Origin: Venturia oleaginea
Taxonomy: Eukaryota; Ascomycota; Dothideomycetes; Venturiales; Venturiaceae
Length of the DNA: 64,000 nt
Direction: 5' to 3'
NCBI GenBank assembly: GCA_013176395.1
Contig: JABMLP010000022.1
Span: 868,001-932,000 of the forward strand
Shown here: positions 22,768 to 32,982 of the stretch, in pieces
Layout of the letters: each line of letters starts with the position of its first letter
How positions within the stretch are numbered: the first letter of the stretch is position 1
The notes under the pieces: generated by a model
Seen by the model: only the letters and a program-made list of their open reading frames with translations
Databases searched by the model: none
Told to the model about the DNA's origin: nothing
Made by a program: the position numbers and the translations under genes

Positions 22768-23591
22768 TTACTGGATCTTCTCAGCCTGAGCCTTTAGATT
22801 CTCGGAGGTAGAGGCGGTGGATGAGAAGTATCGAGAGAAGACGGGTTGGAGGAAGGAGCGGAAGACGACCTGGGCGCCACTGTGATACTTGTCAGGATGG
22901 GGCTTTCATGCATAGAGTCGGTGAAGAAACATACGCAGTCTGGGGAAGAGACATCCAGAGGACGAGGACAAACTTGAAGGTGTAGTAGAACGGGAACCAG
23001 TAGACGGCGTTAACAGCACTCTCGAAGAAGCTAGTAAATGTCAGTGAAATGTCTCAAAGATGCACGGATGATGCCGCTTACCTCAAGAAGGCGTAAACGA
23101 CCCAGTACTGAGCGGGCAAAGTTAGTACACAATCCAAATCAACGTAGACTGAGGTTGATCTGCGTAAAGCTTACCGTGAGCCACTAATGAACAGTCAGTA
23201 TTGCGTGCTTGACACGTATGCCGAGTACAGATAAGCTCACCTGGGTATCGTCGGTTGTCTTGCTGGTAAAAAGGGCATCTAGCGAGTAGTATGCGGGGAT
23301 GGCAAATCCAATAGTATTGACCAAGAAATTGGCAGCAATGTTGAAGAAAACGAGGAAGAAGTAGAGAGCTCCAAGGCCTAGGACAACATAGACCTTTGGC
23401 ACGCTGGTCTGCTTCTCGAAGTTGGTGAGAGCTGGGTACTTGGAGAGCTGGAGAGTAAAGGTTAGTAGGCGAATAATAGAGGCGCGATGATGGTGGTGAT
23501 GGAATTGACGTTCGGAGGGCACGAGACAGCATAAACATACCTCCTTATCGAGCTGGGAGATGGAGTGCTGGGCGCGGTCTTGGATAGACAT
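22768..23591 (-). CDS. yop1: YOP1/REEP (DP1-TB2-HVA22) ER-shaping protein
   Basis: CDS complement(join(22768..22879,22935..23030,23082..23107,23175..23183,23241..23447,23541..23591)), 166 aa; six exons, one of only nine bases (TGG CTC ACG). Order: MSIQDRAQHSISQLDKE, then LSKYPALTNFEKQTSVPK, hydrophobic hairpin 1 (VYVVLGLGALYFFLVFFNIAANFLVN), GFAIPAYYSLDAL, DDTQWLTYWVVYAFLSFFES and hairpin 2, then a short tail. The YPAL and TxDDTQWLTYWVVY signatures are diagnostic. The family makes membrane hairpins that curve ER tubules together with reticulons and traffics with Yip/Rab proteins. The exon junctions rebuild the family sequence without gaps. Confidence 0.95.
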
Positions 23592-24530
23592 GGCGGATGG
23601 TTTTCTGAGGAGTTTGTGTGTTGGATTGGATGGGAGAGTTGTGAATGTAAGTGCTCAGGTTTATTGAGGCAGGTGTAGGAGGAATGTATTCTTGTGGAAG
23701 AAACATGACGTGTGGGAGAGCCGGAGGCAGCCCTAAGTCTTAGCGCCAACAAAGCCGAGCTCACTTCGCAGCAGAGTCACGGGTCAAGGGGGAACAGCAA
23801 CAGCTAACAACATAACAACAAGAGAGTCATAGCATCATACGGTCAAACGAGGAGAAGACGATGGATTATGTGTGTCTGCTGCCTGGAGCTCCAGCAGGGA
23901 AAGACGTGGTCAGTCACGTACTGCCAGCGAGGTGGTATAGATTGCACTGCTGAGTCTGGCGTTACGGTATTGTCCATAGACTGCTGGAAGATTGGACAAC
24001 TACTTCATGGCCAGCAGCAGCGATGCATAGTGTATCTCTTGTATATCTACACAACACCCTCCACAGTCCTGGCTGCAGTAGTGGATGTGGTCGTTCGGAG
24101 TAATTTAAGTGAAGTGAAGTTGCATATTCACGTGACGAGGTTTCGGCTGGTTGCTAGCTGGCATTGTTTACTGCTGTGTTTTGATGCTCCGGCTTTTGCA
24201 ACTCCATTTCCAACCTCCCGCCCGCCGCCAGGCCTCGAACGACCGACGCCCTCTCCCCTTAGGATATCCACCATCGCGACATCGTTCAGACGATAGCAAC
24301 TTCCTCGACCCCCCCCCACGGCCAATCAGCTTTTTCACCCCAGCGCAACTGAGTACCTTCGGCTTCACGGAACAAACACAATATCTACAATCACTGCATA
24401 TGCTCTACAGTGGCCCGTCGCAGGGATTGGAATATTTCCATAAAGTGGTGGTTGACAAACGTGCCAATCTTGGTTGCGCCACGGCACATATTGCAAGCCC
24501 ATCGCATATTCTTCGGCTGTGTAGATAAAC
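23592..24530. other. Intergenic: YOP1 / RFX divergent region with an upstream ORF
   Basis: 939 bp between divergent starts. A 125-codon plus-strand frame (24151-24528) stops two bases before the RFX start codon. It has no recognisable protein content and may be a chance or regulatory upstream ORF. The RFX leader is C-rich (a run of nine C near 24310). Confidence 0.4.
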
Positions 24531-27315
24531 ATGACGGGCCAGACGAGACGCTCGAGGTCGACAACTGCTGCTTCCCAACGCCCAGCCTCGCGGGGATCAA
24601 CAGCAAGTGTTCATTCTGGCCATACACAACATCAACAACAACACATAGAATCCGGATACAGAATCTCGCCCTATAATGGACTTCCTATTGCTTCCAACAA
24701 CCATCAGATGGGAACCGACTACTCCGCACATCAACAATCCATAATTCAGAACGCTGCCAACGGGGTGAACGCGCAAGATTCTTTTGATTCGCAGGCTTTG
24801 CAGATGAGCATGAGTGGACACATACCTCCGCATTTCCAATCTCAGGATGCTTCTCAGTTTTACCAACCGAGTCAAGTGCCGTACATCGCCCAGCAACCGC
24901 CAGTGGACTACAGCTATATGCCGCCTCAACCTCCAACGTCGGCTCCTGCTGACCCCAAGGCGAAAAAGACGGGTTCCCAGTCAAGTCAGACGAACGACAA
25001 GGAGCTTCGTGAGCTGCGTGCTGCGAACATGCACAGAACTTTGTCGGACGTTGCTGTAGAAGTGCTGTCGACGGAGCGGACGCCTAGAGCCGAGAAGACG
25101 AAGCAACTGTTTGCTATGTTATGGTTTGTGTTCTATTTCACATGGGACATTTTGTCAAATGCTAATATATGTCCAGGCTTGGTAACTCTTGTGAGAGTGC
25201 GAAAACGTCGGTACCGCGAGGCCGAGTTTACTCAACTTATGCAAACGGATGTGCAGCAGAGCGTGTTCAGCCGCTCAATCCAGCCTCATTCGGAAAGCTT
25301 GTTCGAGTGATATTTCCAGGAATCGCAACGCGACGCCTGGGCGTCCGTGGAGAGTCAAAATACCATTATGTCGACCTAGCACTCAAGGACGATGTTCCAG
25401 GCATCGAGGGCATGCCTCGAAGCGTTGATCCTGCACCACAGCAACCCAACTCTGGAAATGCTGCGGCAATTCCACGTCCTTCACTGGACCCAACCAACAT
25501 GCTCGCGGAGGACCCACCATTGCAGTCACCAGAATTATCAGCTCTCACCGCGCCCAATCGTCCCGATGGGTATATCTTTGTCAATCCTCCAGAGCCCGGA
25601 TTTCATCCTCCCAGCCTTATGACGTCAAATATGTACGAACAGCACTTGGAATTTTGTCGACCACCACAAAATCAGAGCAGTGATGTTATAGACATGCCTG
25701 ATATCTGGCTTTGGGCATCGAAGGAGACCGATGTCGACGCTGCCAACGCCCTGGTTGCGCTGTACCGATCCCACTGCACTTCTCTTGTGGACAGCGTCCG
25801 TTTCTGCAAAGAGAAGACATTTTTTAAGTTGTTCAAGACGTTCCAGGGAACGTTGACTGTGCCTGTAGGAAAACTATTCGCGGATCCAAAAGTGGCTGGT
25901 TGGGTCAAAGAATGCGATTGGCTCGTGTATCAGAAGATGCTTGAGCAACTTTACTCTCTCACTCTTCAAGTCATGCCAGTTCAGGTCATGAGGTTTCTCG
26001 ATAACATCGCAAGGGCTCTTCATCTTCACATCACACAAAATTATAATTCCTGTCCGCGATACCTCCTGGAGGCCAAACTAGAGCCTGCGAATCTCTTCTC
26101 TGAGCTGGTGGGTCGCATGCTGAAAGTCAACCAGACTGCTCATGCTGCTGCCCGAGTCGTCGAGAGCCGCGAATTTCGCGAGAGCCTCTTGAGAGACTGG
26201 GTACAATACGTTAACCCGAAGCGAATCATGGAAAGCGAATTGCCTGGATGTGGGTATGCAGAGACATACAAGATCATCACTGAAGACATCCCATCGTTAC
26301 TCTCGCCAATCTCTCGAGATGTTTGGTCAGGCTCAGAAACACATTACCGCGACATGGTTTTGCCGGTCTCGGAGGAACAGGAGCCATCGGAGCCAATTGT
26401 CGACAAGATTGGAAGCTGGCTGTCTTTGCTTCCTTCACGGTTCCCCAATGCCTCGGCTCGCACGCTTGTCGATTGTATCAAGAACATTGGTACGGCTGCA
26501 ATGCGTGACATGACCATCGGCGGTGCACAGTCCTTCAATGCCTGGTGGATATTGAAGGTCTATATCGACGAAATGGCGCAGTGGTTAGCAAGCTCAGGCG
26601 GCTTCCTTGCTCATCGGTCATCCCAACACGACCGGTCCTCTTCACCTTTGTCAAATGCTGGCGCGCCTCTTTCCAATGGCATCGACAATCATGGGTCCGC
26701 AGGTAGTCAGCAAGCTGGTCAATCTGGCAGCATGGATATAGACATGTCTTCACAAAACGGCAGCACACAAATGCCCACTTACCATGTCCGTTCTGGCCAT
26801 GTATCGAGTGGGGTCCAGCATCAAGGTAAGCATATAAAAGGCAGAGAAGCAAGATAAGGGAATAAATCGAAAGATCATTCCCCTACTCACTTTCTTGCTA
26901 CTTTTTTGCGACGTGGTGACGCTCTCAAACTAATCTCAAAACGACAGTGAACATGAGTAGTCAACACGGACCAAACTCACAGCCGATGCAACATGCACCA
27001 CCGCACATCGTCCGAAAGCGCCGCTCTCAGGACTCCGCGCATGGCTCTCGATCCTCTTCGCCAGGAAAGAGACTTCGCTTCAGCCAAGACGATTCGCAGC
27101 CGATGTTCGAACAAAATCCTAGCTTCGCAACCTCAAGCTTCAATTCTGCCCCGGAGCTTCGGCCCCAATCTTCTCACGATATGCATGATGATAGCGGTAT
27201 CGATCTCAGTGCTTACATGGAAAGCAATTACGATATTCCCAAAGACGTGGACCAACCAGTCCTTTCCGTCGACGATAGACTCAAGGCTGCTATCGCTAGT
27301 CAGTCCGAGTCGTGA
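24531..27315 (+). CDS. RFX-type (winged-helix) transcription factor
   Basis: CDS join(24531..25123,25177..26825,26948..27315), 869 aa; introns 53 bp (GTTTGT donor) and 122 bp. A Gln/Ser-rich N-terminus precedes the DNA-binding domain around residues 195-285: the first intron splices inside MLW/LGNSCE. The hallmark stretches VPRGRVYSTYANGCAAE, LNPASFGKLVRVIFPGI, TRRLGVRGESKYHY are all present. A long helical region follows (B/C/dimerisation-like), then a Ser-rich tail ending AIASQSES. Ascomycete relatives include CPCR1 and RFX1/Crt1, which control DNA-damage, cell-cycle or secondary-metabolism genes; which role applies here cannot be read from sequence. A basic KRRS motif in exon 3 may be a nuclear signal. 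Confidence 0.92.
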
Positions 27316-28833
27316 CATGTCTTTCACGCCCCTTTTACGACCTTGATGAACTGACGATACGGTTCTGGTAATAATACAAAATGGGATCCAGGATGTGACG
27401 TTGGTACACATGAATGCACGGTGTGGGTATGAATACCTTAGATCTCTGGGCATATGTTGGATGATTTTTGTAATTTCTTCACGTGTACGTTGGATTCTGG
27501 TTGGCGGAAGTTTTTTTTCTTTTTTCTTTTTTGATTTGTTCAAATGTAGGGTTTTGCTACGGAGATTTGCAAGGTATTTTGAGGTGGTATTACTGCTTTT
27601 GTTGTGATTGATGTCGTCTACGGACGGAATATGGACGGCTGTGGTTCACCGTCATGTATGGTTTGGGATACCTAGGGTTCTTTCTGGTGGAGTGGAGCGT
27701 GTTCATGTTTGGCGACTGTTGTATTTGTATATTTTTTCTGGACCCGTGATTTGGCTTGTCGTGTAGGTCTTTGCGCTTTATGCATTATGAATATCTTTGA
27801 CTATGTATCTGGTTCTCTACTTCGCGCTTCTTCCTTTTTGGGAGAGCTTTGAATCTCGCTGCTTGATGCTAGGACTTGCTGATGTATCACGTTCATGCTA
27901 TATACACGGAGCAAACACTCCGTAATAAAGGCTGAGAATGGTGTTTATTGGCCCGTATTGACGAGGCTTTCGCCTAGTGAGAAGCATCTTTCAGCCCAGC
28001 TTACCAAACTTTTTTTTTTTTTTTGCAAACCTACCGATTCTATATGATAATGGATTTGAAATGTGAAACTCTTCTAAGAGCTTATGCAAAACGCAGTTAA
28101 TTCACAAGGTTGAATAAGAATGTTGTCAGGTATGTTAACAGGTCTGATTATAGTATCTTAATATTGGAGTAGGAGGAAATGGATGATTTCCCATTTCGTT
28201 TGATAGTTGAGATTTTCGAGATAATGGACCGGTGTGTGATTCCATCACTATATGTAGGAACGTGAGAGGGTGATTGGTAAAATAGAAGGGTTGATAAAGA
28301 TCAAGATGGCTTGGATGTAGGATGTTACATACAGGAGCGTGCTGCCAATGCGAATTCAGAAGTCAAAGGGTTAATGGCCCGTGTAATGACAGCGAGTTCG
28401 ATAGAGTCGACGGTAGGGCCGATGGAAACTAGGCAGACTGCAGGAAGAAGTCCCAAAGCGATGACTACAGCTGCGCAGAACGAGGCGGTGGACGAAAGTC
28501 ATGGTCTAGGGTGGACAGTAATTGTTATCGGACGAATTTTTGTTGGTTTGATTAGTGATTTCGTGGCGATGAGGATATGCTTGGAAAGACAGTTCGGTGG
28601 TGATATGTTCTGCGGTGACGAGATGGCCGAGTATATCGTTAAATTGAGTCGAAATTTCTGTCAGCCTAGCATAGGTGATTCCTTCCTGTGGTGGCGCAAC
28701 GAGTCACTATACAGTGTCTCAGCGAGTTGTGCTCCTGAGGCTGCCGCACAATTTATTTTTGCCATTTTCGGGCCTTGGCATTCGAGCAGGCGGGTCAACT
28801 CAAGCAACATCCAATCGAGGATTACATATAAAT
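27316..28833. other. Intergenic, 3' of the RFX gene
   Basis: 1.5 kb with no convincing gene. It includes a T15 homopolymer (28010-28024). A plus-strand 208-codon frame (28311-28937) runs antisense into the methyltransferase pseudogene and has no recognised motif. Confidence 0.4.
28010..28024 (+). repeat. Poly(T) tract, 15 bases
   Basis: Uninterrupted run of 15 T. It could be a nucleosome-depleting tract or a retro-insertion tail (poly A on the minus strand); nothing adjacent on either side identifies an inserted element. Confidence 0.8.
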
Positions 28834-29715
28834 TCACCAATATCGCAAGCTGTCGTTCGTCCGTTCAAGCACATACAACCAATAGGAGATGCGTGGACGA
28901 CACACTGTTCCGGCAGTTTTCTCTTCAGGAGCGTTGACAGCTTCCTTGCTCACCAGTCTCCAGTATTGGGCAGGGGTTCGGTATCCATTATCCAATAGTC
29001 TGGAAGGGACCAGTTCCTCCAAGGCGCAGTCATTCTGAAGAAAATGGAAGCGGTCAGACGAGTAAGACACAGCTATCCAGCGGCAACCTGGAGCTGCGAT
29101 GAGAGCGAGATGAAGTGCCAGTATGCACACGGGATGCACAAAACCTAGTACCTCGTCCTCATGTCTTCCAGAGAGCTGGGGGCCAGTCTTCTGGCGGTTG
29201 CAGTATGACTTGAACGATAGTTCAACGTCGTCTCCACATGCAATTGTATCGGCAGTGCTCTTGTCCACAATAACTGCATAACTGGATTCCGAACAGGTTG
29301 ACAAGACCGAAATTTGGCAGAGGAGAGAGACTTGAGACCAACGCATTATGTTGTCCGAACCCTTAGGAAAATTCTCGTGCGATCCAACTCCAGCATTCTG
29401 TATATCTTCTCCCTCTTGTTTCTAGAATATGGCCTTCTCATTCTGCATGCCCTATTCGATGGCTCTCGCTGAGAAGTCCACATTATGAATACGCGCAGGG
29501 TCGTCTACGTGTGCTTGAAGGTGAAAGGACAACAGGGAGGTGCCACAGCCTATATGTAATATCTCGGAAGAGCCTTGTGAACGCAGCTCCAGTGCCTCGG
29601 TGATGTGATGATCCATACACGACGCGGGTAGAAGCCAGTCAAAGGCTTCGTCGTTCTTTTGGAAGCGGTTCTCCCAGTATTCCTTGGAGGCGAACGGTGG
29701 AGGCTGCGGTGCCAT
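28834..29715 (-). pseudogene. Class I methyltransferase (EEF1AKMT4/METTL13-like) with two in-frame TAGs
   Basis: From the ATG at 29715 (MAPQPPPFASKEYWENRFQ) one frame runs to a TGA at 28834 (294 codons) and keeps methyltransferase homology throughout. It has EYWENRF, DWLLPAS, the SAM-binding loop EILHIGCGTSLLSFHL, the beta-2 acidic motif NVDFSARAIE, then MRWSQVSLL and YAVIVDKSTADTIACG. Two TAG codons interrupt it ten codons apart (29452-29454 and 29422-29424). Coding character resumes in the same frame immediately after each, so these look like nonsense mutations, not frame errors. An 87-nt GTAGAC...TTCTAG segment (29422-29508) would remove both stops in frame if spliced, but would also delete the conserved NVDFS motif. 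Family members methylate lysines of eEF1A-type proteins. Confidence 0.75.
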
Positions 29716-30295
29716 GGTACTATTCTTTGACAGCAGACAGTAGTTATCTCGCGAGAAACACAACGTTCCTTTACTCTACCTTGAGTCGAGCTGTACATTT
29801 CCATGCCTACTTAGGCACTTACCAGTATGCTCAGTTCAGTACAACTGTCTCCAGTCCGGGGTAGGGCTTAGGGACTTCTCCCTTCGATTCTGAAAGGATG
29901 AGATGCCCGAATAAATTGAAATGCTTCTTAACAGTGGAAGTCTCCCACAGAAAATTGGTTGAACATCTCAGTTTTGGTCAGAAATCCGAGGAGACCTTCG
30001 TATGGACCTTGAAATACTCCCCGATATCGGCTCTTTACTATTAGAGCACCAATCTCCATTGCTGCCATCGTTTTCTGCTTCTCGAAATTTGTCTACTTGG
30101 GTCTATGTAACGGCTCTTTGGCTCAGGTAGGACAGTATAGGTATAAATTCGCCACATCGCGCCTCGAAAGTCTTGGCATAAACCCAAGCTTCTCTCTCTC
30201 TGGCCTGTTTGCTTTATGACTGGCTACAAAAGAAGAGCGCTTCAGCCATAAGCAAACCACCTAAAGTCAAGAGCAACATCATGCGGCCCTAGAAT
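29716..30295. other. Intergenic or unrecognised 5' part of a pseudogene
   Basis: 580 bp with only short frames. Upstream exons of the decayed membrane-protein gene to the right may be hidden here but cannot be followed. Confidence 0.35.
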
Positions 30296-31616
30296 ATGCA
30301 CCTCTCCAAAAGGATCCCGCCCACCGGTTCTGCTATCACCGGATTAGAAGCATACAAGACGGTATTCCTGGGAGATGTAATCTCTCGAACAGGTTTTCCC
30401 GGCTTGATTCGCGAGTTGAAGTACTTCACCCTCTGCCATTGAAAGTCGGTATGATCTGGATGATTACAAGTGCAATAATTCTCGTTGCTTTCCCTACTTT
30501 CGTCAACGCCATGAGTGGCTACAACAGTAACAACAAACCATTCATACTTGACGCCGGTAATAATTATATGGATTACGAAAGTTGCTCTTGATAGACTACG
30601 TCATCTACAATTCTTCGCGGCTGAAGAAGCTGCCGCATTTTGGATTTTCAGACATGAATATTGCCGACCCTTATTTCGTCAAAAGGCCTAAATGTAAGTT
30701 CGCTACAAGGCCACATTTTAGGCACAGCATGCCTAACACGATGCAGATGATCAACAATGTAGTTTTGGCAGCTATAGTGTCTCAATCCCCAATTCCCCGT
30801 TGAAGATTGCTACCTTAGATTAGCGGTGATCTCCAAACCAAGTTAAGACTCCACAGGATCATTAGCTGATGTCGTGATATTAGTACAGACGTCGAAATCT
30901 ACGGGTTTGACGGGCTCAATCAAACGGAATTCTATCTACTTGACGCGAACTCCTCGGCTCCAGCACTTCACATATCGGCCAAATATATTGACCCTAGAAT
31001 GGCGTTCTCGTTGAAAGAAGATAGTGTCACCGTCCAAATATCGCTAAGAAACAGCAGCCAGACCGCAAACTCGCGGTTTCATGACGTGGCAAACGCAACA
31101 TACACAACGGAGAGCAACAACCAGACTTTCGTGCTGGGAGACAGCTCAGCCCAGGGTCGATGTCAGCCAGACATCACACACATGTGGGGATTCTCGTTCC
31201 TACTCCTATTTAACTTCTTACTACTCCTACTCGTCTGGTCCGTGGGCACTTATTTACTCTGGCTGAACTCACAAACCTCAAATGACTACCACGAGGAGCC
31301 AGAGATCGCTAGCGATTACAAGGCTGTGCTCGAATTAGCTTCGGTCATGAATAACCAGCTTGAAAACAAAGGCAACAATCCGATTCTACTGCCGGAAGAG
31401 CAAATCTGGGAGCTTATTGAGAAAGACCTTGATGGCAGAACGATGAAGCATTGTCAAATTCTGCGGCAAGAAAAGTTTCGATATCGAAGCGATGTAGCTT
31501 TTTGGGGACAGAAAGTATTGGACGGAGGCAGAGGAGGAGCCGGCAGAGTTCTCAGGAGCATAAAGGACAAATCGAAAAGCGTTGAAGACCTAAATGACAG
31601 ATCATCGCAAGGCTGA
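30296..31616 (+). pseudogene. Decayed fungal multipass membrane protein
   Basis: Pieces of one protein appear in order but in broken frames. ITGLEAYKTVFLGDVISRTGFPG and LKYFTLCH hit a TGA at 30440. KSVGMIWMITSAIILVAFP and NAMSGY, the first membrane helix, continue in another frame. A one-base shift near 30580 leads to LLIDYVIYNSSRL. A likely intron (GTAAGT...ATGCAG, from 30696) leads to YDQQCSFGSYSVS, which meets a TAG near 30818. The last piece, YGFDGLNQTEFYLLD through WGFSFLLLFNFLLLLLVW (a second membrane helix) to a charged tail (KAVLELASVMNNQL), is open to 31616. I associate this layout with a common uncharacterised fungal membrane-protein family. At least three disabling changes make this a pseudogene. 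Confidence 0.6.
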
Positions 31617-31940
31617 TGCAAAATGAAGAAGTTGTGGGTCGAGTAGTGAAGCGTGTGCAGTGGATTTCAAGAAGTAAGCAGACAGAGCGATGGAGACTTT
31701 GCTCGTATGCTATCCTATTCAGTATCCCATGACAATTAGCCCTCCACTTACAAAGCCAATAATTGCTATGGTACTGAACGGGATTGACTGATAATTATTT
31801 AACATATCACTTGTCACAAATCCGTATTTAAGTTGAAGTGAACCAAAAACAACGACCAAAAATGCACTGCTGAAGGATTATCGTAACAAAAGCGAACCCC
31901 ATTTCTGCAACAAAAAGTCATTCAAGCCATTTGACTGTGA
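31617..31940. other. Intergenic, downstream of the tRNA gene on the minus strand
   Basis: No gene recognised. It contains the T5 stretch read as a Pol III terminator for the tRNA-Ser gene. Confidence 0.5.
31912..31916 (-). terminator. Candidate RNA polymerase III terminator (T5)
   Basis: On the minus strand five T residues lie 25 bases past the discriminator base of the tRNA-Ser gene, the usual kind of Pol III stop. Its presence argues that the tRNA gene is a Pol III unit, not a fragment inside an mRNA gene. Confidence 0.55.
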
Positions 31941-31961
31941 CGACACCTGAGTGATTCGAAC

Positions 31962-32015
31962 CTAGTCTTTCCATTAGCGTCTTCCGGTGTTGCACATGCG
32001 AAGGTATAAACTTAC
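31962..32015 (-). other. Intron 2 of tRNA-Ser(GCU), 54 nt, in the T stem
   Basis: Begins GTAAGT, has GCTAAT 11-12 bases before the 3' end and finishes ACTAG: a textbook short fungal spliceosomal intron by its ends. It separates GAGT from GTTCGAATCACTC; joining them restores the T stem exactly. Confidence 0.78.
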
Positions 32016-32046
32016 ACTCGCTCCCGAAGGAACGGGCTTAGCAGGC

Positions 32047-32098
32047 CTGGAGAAAATTAATTATAATATCAATATTATTTCGATGCGTGAGAACAAAC
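32047..32098 (-). other. Intron 1 of tRNA-Ser(GCU), 52 nt, in the anticodon stem
   Basis: Begins GTTTGT (the donor also used by the RFX gene in this window), is very A/T-rich, contains TTAAT about ten bases before a TTTTCTCCAG acceptor, and ends at a pyrimidine-rich AG. Removal creates a five-base-pair anticodon stem and the GCU loop. A TSEN-type tRNA intron would sit after base 37; this one is between 29 and 30. Confidence 0.75.
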
Positions 32099-32127
32099 CC
32101 GCGCGTTAACCACTCCGCCAAAGTGCC

Positions 32128-32982
32128 TGTATAGTCGTGGCTAAACAGCTTTATTGTATATATAGCTCGTCTTGATCATTGGGACTACTGCGGATCGTTG
32201 TGGACGAGTCCCCTCTTTGTATGCTCGCGGGTGGGGAGATACAGCCGAAATCGCAAGGCAAGCGTGGCAAGGCTAGCGTGGCAAGGCTGGGTAGGGAGTA
32301 CGAATCAGTAGGATTACGATAGGTTTAGAATAGAAGGAGATTTCTATAATGATCCAATCTTTTAATTGTAGGAAAATCTTTCAAGCCTTTCATCATTGGT
32401 GAAAAATTCAGCACTTGGATCAATCACGATTGCGGCAGATTCCGTTTGTTAGCTGGCCTTGTTCCGAACCCTGCATGTGGGATCAGGCGATAGAGAGCCA
32501 ACATTTATTGAGACAATTAGGTGCTAACGCTTTTAGAATTCAGCCTGGTAGCATTGTACAACTGTTGACCACTTTACTGCAGTCCAGGCTGAGATGGGCT
32601 TCACAGGCCGATCCATCCGCCTCATTTTCCTTTTCAATTGAATACGAACATAGCAAGGAATGCAAGGATGCATTCCTTCCACTTGAGATCTGCAATTTGG
32701 CCGACAAAGAGAGCTGTGAAAAGACAACTTGAAAAAAGGCCAAATGCCTTTAGTTTCGCTGCATGAGATCCTAGTTACCATAACCATCTATCGAATTGGC
32801 TTCTAGTAGTTTACGGAATGAACTCCAAAAAGTATGTAGCCGCTGTGGCCGAGCCTCTGCTATTGTACAGCTTTGTAGCTGATGGTGCAATTTTCAACCT
32901 ATGCAGCTCCTTGTTCCTTTTCTCTTCCTGTCTCTTAATCGAGTCCAATCTAATCGCATTATGCTCTCCATATTTAACACAT
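32128..32982. other. Intergenic, no supported gene
   Basis: 855 bp between the tRNA 5' end and the stop of the pyruvate carrier gene. Overlapping frames of up to 105 codons on both strands (32415-32787) have no recognised content. A short imperfect direct repeat (ggcaagcgtggcaaggct, near 32258-32290) is visible. Confidence 0.4.

Larger units (their letters stand above)
31941..32127 (-). tRNA. tRNA-Ser(GCU) split by two spliceosomal-type introns
   Basis: Exons complement(31941..31961, 32016..32046, 32099..32127), 81 nt joined. Acceptor GGCACTT pairs with AGGTGTC (one G-U at 2-71, one U-G), with discriminator G73 as in serine tRNAs. D arm GCG/CGC with loop GAGTGGTTAA. Anticodon stem CGGGC/GCCCG, five pairs, loop C-U-GCU-A-A, anticodon GCU at 32042-32040. 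Long variable arm TTCCTTCGGGAGC with a UUCG hairpin, as expected of class II tRNAs. T stem GAGTG/CACTC, five pairs, loop TTCGAAT. None of this folds unless both intervening sequences are removed. The A box (TGGCGGAGTGG) is intact. Introns lie between 29/30 and 52/53, not at the canonical 37/38. A T5 terminator follows. Function depends on splicing, which I cannot observe. Confidence 0.8.

Noticed and set aside
24151..24528. Possible extra 5' exon of the RFX gene
   Set aside because: Frame and composition do not join to the RFX N-terminus, and no donor/acceptor pair restores continuity.
28311..28937. 208-codon plus-strand frame antisense to the methyltransferase pseudogene
   Set aside because: No motif, signal peptide or splice sites, and it overlaps a gene with real homology on the other strand.
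29422..29508. An intron that would remove both TAGs from the methyltransferase
   Set aside because: It would delete the conserved NVDFSARAIE motif. Kept as an alternative in the finding, but not adopted.
32047..32098. Reading tRNA intron 1 as a classical 37/38 tRNA intron with anticodon GUU
   Set aside because: It gives a loop with C37, a U-G closing pair and a class II variable arm on an Asn tRNA. The 29/30 reading gives five perfect pairs, A37 and a serine anticodon that matches the variable arm and G73.
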